Assembly: GCA_964546375.1 (NCBI GenBank)
Contig: CAZJJO010000008.1
Coordinates: forward strand, 1-40,409
Origin: CAYVFM01 sp964546375
Lineage (GTDB): Bacteria; Gemmatimonadota; Gemmatimonadetes; Palauibacterales; Palauibacteraceae
Direction: 5' to 3'
Length of the DNA: 40,409 nucleotides
Shown here: positions 28,619 to 36,533 of the stretch, piece by piece
Numbering within the stretch: the stretch's first letter is position 1
Layout: every line of letters begins with the position of its first letter
Program-made: the position numbers and the translations under genes
The notes under the pieces: model-generated
Seen by the model: only the letters and a program-made list of their open reading frames with translations
Told to the model about the DNA's origin: nothing
Database searches by the model: none

Positions 28619-28676
28619 GCGTAACGCTCGACGCGTATCGCGAGAACCCCCGACCGGACCGGCGGGAGGAGCGGCC

Positions 28677-29705
28677 GTGGAGAACCCCTTCGTGGTGGAG
28701 CGACCGGTGGTCGGCGACGGGCTGTGCGGCCGGGACCCGGTGCTGGAGCGGCTCCTGGAGGCGGCCGGGCGCGGCGAGGTGGGCACGGCGGTCGGACGCC
28801 GGGGGGCCGGGGTCACGTCGGTGGCCCGGGAGATGGCCCGGAGGCTGGCGGCGCGCGGCCGCCGGGCGGTGCTGGTGGACGCGGCCGGACGGGAAAGCGC
28901 CGCCGCCCTGGCGGCCGACGCCCTCGGAGCCCTCGAGAGCTCGTCCGGGCCGGGAGCCACGGACCGAGGGCCGGTCGAGGCGAGGCCGCCCGCCGACCCG
29001 GCGGAGCGGCTGGCCGCCGCGGCCCGCGCCCTCGACGCGGGGGACGGGGCCCCTCTCCACCTCGTGCTGGACGGGCTCGGCCGGGGCGGAGGGGCGACGG
29101 ACCGGTCGGAGCTGGTCGAGGCGGCCGCCGGGACCGGTGTCGGCCTCACCGTCCTGCGGCAGGGCGAGCCGGCGTCCCGGGAGCCCGGATCGGGGCCGGA
29201 GATCGGCCCGATCCCGGAGGCCGCCTGGATGCCGTACGTGCTGGAGCGGTTCCTCCGGACCGACCGCTGGATCGCCAACGAGCACGTCCGCCGGGCGGTG
29301 GAGGCCACCGGCGGCCGGCCCCTGCACGCCCAGCTCCTCTTTCACCTGATCTGGCGGGCCTCGGACCCCGGGGGCCGCGTCGACGAGGAGACGCTGGAGG
29401 CGGCCCACCGACGCCTCCTGGTCCGGGCCGGCGGCCGCTTCCGCCTCCTGCTGGATCCGCTCACCGGAAACCAGCGGCGGCTCCTGGAGGCGCTGGCCCG
29501 CGCGGAGCCCCCGGTCCACCCCTACGCCTCGGACTTCGTCGTTCGACACGGCTTCGCGTCGCCCTCCAGCGTCCAGCGGGCCATGGGCGCCCTGGAGGAC
29601 GCGGGGCTGGTGCAGGAGGACGGGGAGGAGGGGCCGCGCCCGGCCGACCCGGTGCTCGCCCGGTGGCTGCGCCGGCCCCGGGCCGAGGCGATCGGGGCGC
29701 CGTGA
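28677..29705 (+). CDS. ATPase-like protein with degenerate P-loop and C-terminal winged helix
   Basis: 342 residues. The N-terminal part resembles archaeal-type STAND/AAA ATPases, but the Walker A position reads GRRGAGVTS (40-48) with valine at residue 46 where lysine is expected, so ATP hydrolysis is doubtful. LHLVLDGL (127-134) looks like a Walker B strand lacking a second acidic residue. The C-terminal 80 or so residues (LTGNQRRLLEALA, then SPSSVQRAMGALEDAGLV and DPVLARWL) are a winged helix as found in this ATPase family. The GTG at 28677 has GGGAGGA six bases upstream. It may act as a DNA- or protein-binding regulator. Confidence is fair for the fold and low for function. Confidence 0.65.
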   Translation: MENPFVVERPVVGDGLCGRDPVLERLLEAAGRGEVGTAVGRRGAGVTSVAREMARRLAARGRRAVLVDAAGRESAAALAADALGALESSSGPGATDRGPVEARPPADPAERLAAAARALDAGDGAPLHLVLDGLGRGGGATDRSELVEAAAGTGVGLTVLRQGEPASREPGSGPEIGPIPEAAWMPYVLERFLRTDRWIANEHVRRAVEATGGRPLHAQLLFHLIWRASDPGGRVDEETLEAAHRRLLVRAGGRFRLLLDPLTGNQRRLLEALARAEPPVHPYASDFVVRHGFASPSSVQRAMGALEDAGLVQEDGEEGPRPADPVLARWLRRPRAEAIGAP

Positions 29706-29842
29706 CGCGGGGGCGGCGCCGGCACCGGAGCGGGGGTTCGGGAGCGTCCGCCGGCCGGCCGCGCGGGTCGTGCCCGGACGAAGCCACCGGCCGGGGAGCG
29801 ACCGCCGGCCGGGGCGGATATCGTAAAGCGGATTAGTAAAGC

Positions 29843-31264
29843 TCAGTCCTCCCGGTCGGTCCAGCGGACCAGCGGCAGGATCTGGTGCCGGCCGTCGTGC
29901 CGCCAGTCCGGCGGGGGCCAGGCCACCTCGCCGAAGGGGGCCACCCGGGCGACGCCCAGCCGGTGGGCGAGATCGGCCAGCTCGTCGAGGTCCTCCCGGC
30001 CGGCGTGGCCCAGCGCCTGGATCCGGCCCTCCAGCGGCGCGAGCAGCGGCTCCAGGTCGCGCACCGCCTCCACCGCGTGGACCCGGACCACCCGGGGCAG
30101 CCCCTCGGTCCGCGGCGCCGGATCGCCCCCGACCAGGACGGTCCAGGCCAGGCCCTCCCGGTCGCCCAGGACCTCCGGCGCCGCCCCGTCGCCGGCGTGG
30201 CCGCGGAACCCCGCCTCGGCCCGGACGGAGCGTATCGCCACCGCCTCCCCGGGCGAGGGCGCCGGGGGCGAGGTGCGCCGGGTCTCCTCCTCCAGGGCGC
30301 GGGCCAGCGCCTCGGCCCACGGTCCGGGGTCGGCGCCGACCACGTAGACCACGCGGGGCGAGACGCAGCCCGCCTGCTCGTAGGCGCAGACGTCCCGGGC
30401 CAGGGCCCGGGCGCCGGCGCCACGGTCGGCCGCGTCGCCCAGCACGACCCCCAGCCCGACCCTCGGCCCGTAGACCAGCAGATCGACCTCCGCCGGCAGC
30501 CGGGACCGGTAGGCGTCCACCGCCTCCGGCCCGCCGTAGAGGACCACCTCGCCGGCCGCCCCGGTCCAGGCCCGGACCTCGGGAGACGTCGTCCCGCCCG
30601 GCCACCAGTTCACCGCCAGACACCGTCCCAGCAGAGGATCCTCGCGGGCCAGCTCGCGGGCGAAGAGGGCGAGCAGGCCGGGCTCCGACGACGGCGCCTT
30701 GCAGAGGACGCCGGACCGGACCAGCAGGCCGCGGAGGGCGGCCGTGACGGCCACGCCCGGGACGTTGCCGGCGTGAGCCACGAAGAGCAGGGGCGGCCCC
30801 GAGGCCCGGCGCCGCCGCGTCCGCCCGCCGGGAGCCGGCGGCGCCTCGACCCAGCCGTCCAGGACCCCCGGATCGCCCAGCTCCCGCCGCAGGAGGGCCC
30901 GGAGCGGCTCCTCGCCCCATCCCGCGGCCATCCCTTCCAGGGTCTCCCGGGCCAGCTCCTCCGGCCAGCCCAGCTCGGCCCGCAGGAGCGCCGTCGCCTC
31001 GCGGCCCGCCTCCCCCGACCCGTCGGTCAGGCTCCGGGCGGCACGGGAGACCGCGGCGACCACCTCCTCGACGGACCGCTCCCGTCGGGCCTCGAGCGCC
31101 GCCCGACGGACCGTGGACGCGACCCCGCGCGCGGCCGCCGCGTCGAGCCGGGGAGCCCGGAACGTCGCCCCGGAGGGCGTTCGGCCCTCCCGCTCCCCCC
31201 GGGCCGGGGGCTCCTCGAATCCGGGCAGGTGCCAGGGCTCGATGCTACTCACCCTGCGTAACAC
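29843..31264 (-). CDS. LuxC-type acyl-CoA reductase
   Basis: A 473-residue NADPH-dependent reductase of the LuxC family, which reduces an enzyme-bound acyl group to an aldehyde. HAGNVPGVAVTAALRGLLVR (164-183) and the catalytic region DVCAYEQAGCVSP with nucleophile Cys300 are typical. The C-terminus (LGVARVAPFGEVAWPPPDWRH) also matches the family. The GTG at 31264 is preceded by GGAG and lies inside the end of the luxE-like gene, a 20-base overlap. The pair is therefore translationally linked. No luciferase (luxA/B) is present in the window, so the aldehyde probably serves lipid, wax or secondary metabolism. Confidence 0.88.
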   Translation of the reverse strand: MLRRVSSIEPWHLPGFEEPPARGEREGRTPSGATFRAPRLDAAAARGVASTVRRAALEARRERSVEEVVAAVSRAARSLTDGSGEAGREATALLRAELGWPEELARETLEGMAAGWGEEPLRALLRRELGDPGVLDGWVEAPPAPGGRTRRRRASGPPLLFVAHAGNVPGVAVTAALRGLLVRSGVLCKAPSSEPGLLALFARELAREDPLLGRCLAVNWWPGGTTSPEVRAWTGAAGEVVLYGGPEAVDAYRSRLPAEVDLLVYGPRVGLGVVLGDAADRGAGARALARDVCAYEQAGCVSPRVVYVVGADPGPWAEALARALEEETRRTSPPAPSPGEAVAIRSVRAEAGFRGHAGDGAAPEVLGDREGLAWTVLVGGDPAPRTEGLPRVVRVHAVEAVRDLEPLLAPLEGRIQALGHAGREDLDELADLAHRLGVARVAPFGEVAWPPPDWRHDGRHQILPLVRWTDRED

Positions 31265-32447
31265 CCGGCTCCGCCCGGCGCCCCGCCCCTTCCAGCAGGT
31301 CGGCGGTGGCCAGGGAGCAGCCCCGCGGCGGGGCGCCGCCAGCGCGTCCGCGGTGCTCGACGGCCCCGTCCACCACGGCCCCCAGGTCGCCCGTCAGCAC
31401 CGCCGAGACGGACGCGACGTTGGCCAGGTCCAGGTGGCAGAGGACCCCGGTCTCGCCCGGACCGGCGGGTTCGAGGCTCACCGGATCCAGCGCCCGGGTC
31501 CGCAGCCACGGCGGGCCGTGCAGGCGGCCGTCGGCCGGGGCGTCGTAGCGCTGGGAGAACAGCTCGGTCATGCCCAGCTCGTTGACCACTCCCTCGCGGG
31601 GGACGCCGAGGGCGGCTCCGGCCCGCCCCAGAACCTCCTCCCGCCGGAGCCCCTGCCGTCCCTTCGCGCCGCCCGTGTCCATGACGCGCGACCCCTCCGG
31701 CAGGCGGAGGCGGACGCCCTCGGCCTCGAGCCGCCGGGTCCAGGCGTCCAGCGCCAGGGTCGTGGCCAGCACGACCACCGGCTCGCCGCCCCGCTCGGCG
31801 CGGCGGGCCCAGGCCCGCGCGGCCTCCCAGTCCACCCCGTCCCCGTCGGCGGCCACCGCCGGGTCCGGGCCGCCGAAGCGGGCGCGGACCGCGTCGCACA
31901 TCCACGCCAGCGAGGCGTCGTCGCTGTCGGCGTGGGCCGGGATCAGCGAGAGGACGGGCACCGGGGGCTCCAGGGGCCGGCGGGGCGGACGGACCCCCTC
32001 CGGGAAGCCGGCCCCGTCCAGGACGAAGCGCCGGAAGCCGGCCTCGGCCGCGGCCCGATACAGGGACGGCCGGGCGACCGGGCGCTCGCCCCGGCGCCCC
32101 TCGCCGCCGGTGGTGCCGCTGGTGCGGAAGCGCAGGCGGACGGATCCCGCCGGGGCGGCCGTCAGCTCCGCGGCGCGGAAGGCGGCGGTGGGGACGGCGG
32201 GGATCGCCCGCCAGTCCGCGACCTCCCCCGGGCTCGTCCCCCGGGCCCGGCAGAAGCGCCGGTACGGGTCGACGTGCTCGTACTGGACGCGGAAGGCCCG
32301 GAGCGCCAGCTCCTCGAACCGGCCCTCCGGCCAGGGGGAAGGGTCCCGCTCCCACCGCCGGATCGCCTCCTCCAGCTCGTCGGCCAGCCGGGCGACCGCG
32401 TCCGGGAGCGGCGGCGGATCCGGGGGGCGACGTTCGACGGGGGTCAC
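31245..32447 (-). CDS. LuxE-type acyl-protein synthetase
   Basis: 400 residues of the LuxE/PaaK-like adenylate-forming family, which activates a fatty or aromatic acid with ATP and passes it to LuxC. The nucleotide loop FRTSGTTGGEGRRG covers SGTTG (110-114), and VVNELGMTELFSQRYD (288-303) corresponds to the conserved GMTE motif. FRVQYEHVDPYRRFC near the N-terminus also fits. I chose the GTG at 32447; the longer in-frame extension has no protein-like sequence. It is the first gene of a two-gene minus-strand unit with the LuxC-type gene, and faces away from a thioesterase across 207 bases. Confidence 0.86.
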   Translation of the reverse strand: MTPVERRPPDPPPLPDAVARLADELEEAIRRWERDPSPWPEGRFEELALRAFRVQYEHVDPYRRFCRARGTSPGEVADWRAIPAVPTAAFRAAELTAAPAGSVRLRFRTSGTTGGEGRRGERPVARPSLYRAAAEAGFRRFVLDGAGFPEGVRPPRRPLEPPVPVLSLIPAHADSDDASLAWMCDAVRARFGGPDPAVAADGDGVDWEAARAWARRAERGGEPVVVLATTLALDAWTRRLEAEGVRLRLPEGSRVMDTGGAKGRQGLRREEVLGRAGAALGVPREGVVNELGMTELFSQRYDAPADGRLHGPPWLRTRALDPVSLEPAGPGETGVLCHLDLANVASVSAVLTGDLGAVVDGAVEHRGRAGGAPPRGCSLATADLLEGAGRRAEPGVTQGE

Positions 32448-32654
32448 GGTCCGGGAACCTGGGGGGCTCGCCGTCCCGCCGACAGCCGGGCGGCGGCCCG
32501 CGCCTCCCGGGGCTTCTCCCTGCCCGGCCCGGACCCGGCTCGCGCCGGCCGCCGGGGCTCGTCCCGCTCGGGGGACGCCTCTTGCAGCGGATGTCCGCCG
32601 GAGCCGCCCGGCCGCCCGGCCGGGCTCCCGTCCACCTCGAGCGAAAGGTCCCCC

Positions 32655-33155
32655 GTGAGCGACCGTCCCGACGACGTCACCCACGAGCTCGTGCGCGGCT
32701 GGCCGGTGGTGGTTCGCATCCCCGTGCAGTGGGGCGAGATGGACGCCTACGGCCATGTCAACAACACCGTCTTCTTCCGATACTTCGAGTCGGCCCGGGT
32801 CCGGTACCTGGAGCGGTGCGGCTTCACCGCCTCCTGGGAGCGCGATCGCGTGGGCGCCATCCTCCACTCCACCGCCTGCCGGTTCCGGCGCGCCCTGCGC
32901 TACCCCGACGCCGTGCTGGCGTCGGCCCGCGCCGAGGAGGTCGGCGAGGACCGCTTCGAGATGGCCTACCGGGTGGTCTCGCTCTCCGACGACGCGGTGG
33001 CCGCCGAAGGGAGCGGGCTGGTGGTCTCCTTCGACTACGAGGCCGAACGGAAGACGCCGATCCCGCCCGACGTCCGGCGCGGCATCGAGCGGCTGGAGGA
33101 AGGGGGCGACGAAGAGGCGCCGGACCCGGGAGGAGGGGAGGGCCCGGCGGCCTGA
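32655..33155 (+). CDS. Hotdog-fold acyl-CoA thioesterase (4HBT family)
   Basis: 166 residues. WGEMDAYGHVNNTVFFRYFES at about 26-46 is the 4HBT signature, with catalytic D30 and H34, followed by a central helix and beta strands (RVGAILHSTACRFRRALRYPD). It hydrolyses acyl-CoA or acyl-ACP thioesters. The GTG at 32655 has AAAGG seven bases upstream. The last 20 residues are Gly/Glu-rich. It is divergent from the LuxE/LuxC-type pair and could supply the free acid they use, replacing the LuxD-type thioesterase of lux operons. That link is an inference from position only. It ends two bases from the convergent PDZ gene. Confidence 0.86.
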   Translation: MSDRPDDVTHELVRGWPVVVRIPVQWGEMDAYGHVNNTVFFRYFESARVRYLERCGFTASWERDRVGAILHSTACRFRRALRYPDAVLASARAEEVGEDRFEMAYRVVSLSDDAVAAEGSGLVVSFDYEAERKTPIPPDVRRGIERLEEGGDEEAPDPGGGEGPAA

Positions 33156-33157
33156 GC

Positions 33158-34234
33158 TCAGGGCCGGCGGAGGACGCCGGTGCTCGCCTCGCCCCGCCGG
33201 ATCCAGCGGACCACCACGCTGTCCCGGTCCGACAGCTCCCGGAGGGCCGCCCGGAGCTGGCCGGGGCGGACCGTGGGACGGCCGGCCGCCTCCACCACCA
33301 CGTCGCCCGGCCGGAGCCCGAGCCCGTGGGCGGGCGTGCCCGGGAGGACGCGCAGCACCAGCAGGCCGCGGTCCGCGCCCTCGAAGTGCTCGGCCAGCTC
33401 CGCGTCCAGCGGGCGGAACTCGGCCCCGGCCGCCCGGAGGAGGGTCGCCCCGCCGGCGAACGGGAGGGCGGGCGACTCCGCCGAGGCCGATCCCGCCCGC
33501 CGCAGCCGACGGAGCCGCTGGCGCACCGCCCGCATCACCGAGTCGCGCAGGGCGCGGAGGTGGTCGGCCTCGACCCCCCGCAGCCGGACGAGCTCGCCGT
33601 CGCCCTGCAGGTAGACCCGCCCCTGCCGGTCCACGCGGAGCGCCCCCCCGTCCCCGCGGGCCCGGCGCCCGGGCGCCTGGACGCCCTCCAGGGCCCGGGA
33701 CCACCGGAGCACCACGCCGGGCGAGACGCCGAGCGTCCCCGCCTGCGGCGCCCGGGGCGTCCGCAGCGTCAGCCGGCCCATCTCCGGGGGGCGCGGGGCG
33801 GGCGTCACCCGGAGGCTCTCCCGGCCGCCGGGCCGTCCCACCAGCACCTCCACCGGCTGACCGGGCTCCAGCGACCGGAGGGCCCGCGCTCCGCGACGGC
33901 TGGCCAGCGGCCGCCCGTTGACGGCGATCAGGGTGTCGCCGGGCTGGACACCCGCCTCGTGGGCCGGACCGCCCTCGACGAGGGCCTCGGCCACGTAGGC
34001 GCGCCGGCACTCGTCGGGCGTGACCACCTCCGGCGCCTCGGTCCCATCGCCCCGGGGACAGACCAGCGTCTCCTGGAGGCCCACGCCGAGCCAGCCCGGA
34101 CGATCCGCCCGCGCCCCTTCCGCCTCCTGGGCCGGAGCCGGTCGGGGCGCGATCGCCATGGCCGCGGCCAGCGCCACGGTCAGCGCGCGGCCGATACGCG
34201 GAAGCGCGGCCCGGCGCGGCCGCCCGGCCCTCAT
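33158..34234 (-). CDS. Secreted double-PDZ protein of the sigma/anti-sigma operon
   Basis: 358 residues. An N-terminal signal peptide (basic start, hydrophobic 18-29, cleavage after APA near 35) leads to a first PDZ-like domain (about 46-130, GWLGVGLQETL, then GGPAHEAGVQPGDTLIAVNG) and a second at about 275-350 (GLLVLRVLPGTPAHGLGLRPGDVVVEA). No protease domain or catalytic triad is visible, so it is not a DegP homologue. The ATG at 34234 overlaps the anti-sigma stop by four bases (ATGA). A periplasmic role in sensing misfolded envelope proteins for the anti-sigma factor is plausible but inferred. The middle 100 residues are unassigned. Confidence 0.78.
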   Translation of the reverse strand: MRAGRPRRAALPRIGRALTVALAAAMAIAPRPAPAQEAEGARADRPGWLGVGLQETLVCPRGDGTEAPEVVTPDECRRAYVAEALVEGGPAHEAGVQPGDTLIAVNGRPLASRRGARALRSLEPGQPVEVLVGRPGGRESLRVTPAPRPPEMGRLTLRTPRAPQAGTLGVSPGVVLRWSRALEGVQAPGRRARGDGGALRVDRQGRVYLQGDGELVRLRGVEADHLRALRDSVMRAVRQRLRRLRRAGSASAESPALPFAGGATLLRAAGAEFRPLDAELAEHFEGADRGLLVLRVLPGTPAHGLGLRPGDVVVEAAGRPTVRPGQLRAALRELSDRDSVVVRWIRRGEASTGVLRRP

Positions 34235-35013
34235 CGGTACTCCAGCGTCGCCAGGTGGAGCGCCTCGACCAGGGCCCGCCGGTCCTCGGCCACCCGGAAG
34301 AGCAGGTCGTTCACGGCCGGATCGGAGGGATCCTCCCGCACGGCCTCCCGGGCCGCCTGCATCACCGCGTCGAGCCGGGCCAGGCGCTCGGCCGCCGCGG
34401 CCGGGTCCCGGTAGACCTCGTCCGAGGCGCCGTCCACGGCCGGCGGGTACGTGCCCTCCGCCAGCCCTCCGACCGCCGTCGCCCGGGCCGACTCCTCCGT
34501 GCGGACGTCCGGCGCCTCCCCGGCCGGCGGCCCGGACCGGGCCGTCCCCTCGACGGCCACCCGCTCCCCGGCCGAGGGCTCCGCCGCGCCGGCGTCGCCG
34601 GCCCGCGCCGTCGTCCCCGTCCCGCCCTCCGGACCGGAGAGATGCGTCCCCAGCGCCATCCCGCCCGCGAAGAGCACCACGGCCGCGGCCGCCCGGGCCC
34701 CGGCCCCGGCGAGGCTCCAGCCGGAGCGGGCTCCCCGGCGGTCGGCGGCCGGCTCCGCGGGACCCGGCGCCTCCCGTCCGGCCTCGGCCCCCGCCGGCGC
34801 TCCCTCGCGATCGGAGAAGGCCGCCTCCAGGCGCGCCCAGCCGTCGTCGGGGGCCTCGAAGTCGTCCAGGGCCGAGAGCGCCATGCGCATCCGCCGGAGC
34901 CGGCGGAGCTCGCCCTCGCACCCGGGACACGCCTCCAGGTGGCGGCGCTCCTCCGCGGTGGGGGTGTCGTCCAGCAGGGCCGAAAGGCGCTCGCCGGATA
35001 GGTGTTCAGCCAT
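34231..35013 (-). CDS. Zinc-finger anti-sigma factor
   Basis: 260 residues. The N-terminus carries HLEACPGC with H25, C29 and C32, the HxxxCxxC zinc motif of ZAS-type anti-sigma factors. A single transmembrane helix sits at about 99-122 (flanked by basic residues) and a periplasmic part of about 135 residues follows, rich in Gly/Ala/Glu and ending in a helical region. It should hold the sigma factor at the membrane and release it on an envelope signal. The gene overlaps the sigma stop by eight bases and the PDZ start by four, forming a tight operon. The start ATG is at 35013. Confidence 0.85.
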   Translation of the reverse strand: MAEHLSGERLSALLDDTPTAEERRHLEACPGCEGELRRLRRMRMALSALDDFEAPDDGWARLEAAFSDREGAPAGAEAGREAPGPAEPAADRRGARSGWSLAGAGARAAAAVVLFAGGMALGTHLSGPEGGTGTTARAGDAGAAEPSAGERVAVEGTARSGPPAGEAPDVRTEESARATAVGGLAEGTYPPAVDGASDEVYRDPAAAAERLARLDAVMQAAREAVREDPSDPAVNDLLFRVAEDRRALVEALHLATLEYR

Positions 35014-35563
35014 CGTTCTTCGCTTCCTCTCCGATCTCGTCCGGCTCGATCAGCTCGCGCATCCGGGCCCGGGCCTTGTGGAGCTGGGACTTGGACGTTC
35101 CCGTGGCCACGCCCAGCTTCTCGGCGATCTCCCGGTGGGTGAATCCCTCCACGTCGTGGAGGACCAGCACCTCGCGGTAGCCGTCGGGCAGCCGGTCCAT
35201 CGCGTCCTGCAGCACCTTCTGGTCGAGGACCGCCTGGTCCACCGTCTCCCTGCGACCGTGCAGGTCGGACGGGGCCGCCTTCTCCTCCAGCTCCCGGTGC
35301 CGGCCGTCGGCGCGGAGCCGGTTCAGCGCCGTGTTCGTGGCCAGCCGGTACATCCAGGTGCCGAACGAGCTCCGGCCGTCGAAGAGGTGGAGCTTCTCGA
35401 AGGCCCGGATCCAGGCCTCCTGGGCCAGGTCGTCGGCGCGGGCCTCGTCCCCGGCCAGCCGTCGGACCACGGTGTACACGCGGTCCGCGTGCTCGCGGTA
35501 GAGTCGCTCCATGGCGTCCCGGTCGCCTTCCCGGGCACGCCGGATCAGCTCGCTCTCGTCCAC
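35006..35563 (-). CDS. ECF RNA polymerase sigma factor
   Basis: A 185-residue sigma-70 family factor of the ECF type, with sigma region 2 (ADDLAQEAWIRAFEKL, then FGTWMYRLATNTALNRLR) and region 4 (LPDGYREVLVLHDVEGFTHR, then IAEKLGVATGTSKSQLHKAR). The length is typical. The GTG at 35563 has GGAGAGGG directly upstream. It is the first gene of the sigma, anti-sigma, PDZ set and probably directs its own promoter, although no clear ECF-type promoter could be picked out in the 67 bases between it and the PAP2 gene stop or in the sequence upstream of 35563. Confidence 0.92.
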   Translation of the reverse strand: MDESELIRRAREGDRDAMERLYREHADRVYTVVRRLAGDEARADDLAQEAWIRAFEKLHLFDGRSSFGTWMYRLATNTALNRLRADGRHRELEEKAAPSDLHGRRETVDQAVLDQKVLQDAMDRLPDGYREVLVLHDVEGFTHREIAEKLGVATGTSKSQLHKARARMRELIEPDEIGEEAKNDG

Positions 35564-35630
35564 CCCTCTCCTTCCCTGGCGCCGATCCTTGGACGGACGC
35601 GGTCGCCGAAGGGTTGCCCGCGGGGACCGA

Positions 35631-36533
35631 TCACGCCGTCCCGGCGCCCTCGCCGGCCCCGCCCAGCCGCCGGACGGCCGCCGGCGTCCAGGCGTCCGCC
35701 GCGAGGGCGACCGCCAGCCCGGCCAGGGCGTCGACGGCGTAGTGGAAGCGGCCGTAGACCGTCCCGAGGACCAGCAGGACCACCGGCACCGCCAGGACCG
35801 CGACCCATCGGCGGGCGTCGCGCCGCGCCGCCAGCACCGCCGCGGTGGCCGCCGCCACGTGCGAGCTGGGGAAGGCGGTCCCCTTCGAGGAGCCGGCCTC
35901 CAGCACCGAGTGGACCAGCCCGAAGAGCGGGCCCTCGGCCGGCGGCCCCTCGATCCGCGTGAACTCGTAGCGCGGGCCGGCCACCGGGAAGACGGCGAAC
36001 ACCAGGTAGCAGAGGAAGAAGGCCATCCCCACGGTGACCGTCGCCCGCTCCAGGCCCCGGTCGCCGGCCTCCCGCCACACCGCCAGGGCGGCCGCCGGGA
36101 CGACGAGGTAGTAGGAGAAGTAGCCGAGGTGGAGGAGCTCGGAGAGCCAGAGCGACGGCCACCGGCGGGCGGCCGTCAGGCTGAGCTGCTCGCCGAACAG
36201 CCCGACCTCCCACCCCTGGACCAGGCCGTCGAAATAGCCGGTGACCACGAGCTGGCTCAGCGTCTCCAGCTCGGCGTAGAGCAGCGGCGTGGCGACCACC
36301 GGGAGGAAGAGCCGCAGGAAGCGGAGCGGCCGACCCGCGGGCAGGGGACGCCGCGAGAGCGCCCAGACGGCCGCCGCCGCCAGGGCGTGGGCGCCCGCCA
36401 GGGCGGCGCCGGTCCCCGTGAGGGTGGCCGCGGCCAGCAGACCCGTGACCGCCAGGTAGGCCGCGAGCAGCCGGTCCCCGGCCGGCACCGCGCCGGGGGG
36501 GAGGGGACCGTCGCGGCCCGGGGTCCGGCTCAA
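35631..36533 (-). CDS. PAP2-family membrane phosphatase/transferase (Aur1-like)
   Basis: 300 residues with about six hydrophobic helices. The catalytic C-terminal half shows GPRY at 186-189, PSSH at 222-225 and YGRFHYAVD at 260-268 (H264, D268), the second and third motifs of the PAP2 superfamily in the form seen in inositol-phosphorylceramide synthases. The TTG at 36533 overlaps the epimerase stop by four bases and has GGAGG upstream, so it is coupled to that gene. In context it may add or remove a phosphate head group on (dihydro)ceramide or its precursor. A generic undecaprenyl or phosphatidate phosphatase is the alternative. Confidence 0.76.
   Translation of the reverse strand: MSRTPGRDGPLPPGAVPAGDRLLAAYLAVTGLLAAATLTGTGAALAGAHALAAAAVWALSRRPLPAGRPLRFLRLFLPVVATPLLYAELETLSQLVVTGYFDGLVQGWEVGLFGEQLSLTAARRWPSLWLSELLHLGYFSYYLVVPAAALAVWREAGDRGLERATVTVGMAFFLCYLVFAVFPVAGPRYEFTRIEGPPAEGPLFGLVHSVLEAGSSKGTAFPSSHVAAATAAVLAARRDARRWVAVLAVPVVLLVLGTVYGRFHYAVDALAGLAVALAADAWTPAAVRRLGGAGEGAGTA

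Noticed and set aside
28608..30920. A 770-residue minus-strand frame covering the ATPase-like gene and part of the LuxC-type gene
   Set aside because: Composed of Gly/Arg/Pro-rich stretches without family motifs; it crosses two well-supported genes in other frames.
29843..32447. Bioluminescence operon
   Set aside because: LuxC- and LuxE-type genes are present, but no luxA, luxB or luxD-like gene is in the window.
33158..34234. DegP/HtrA-type protease
   Set aside because: Two PDZ domains are visible but there is no trypsin-like domain or catalytic serine motif, and the length is too short.
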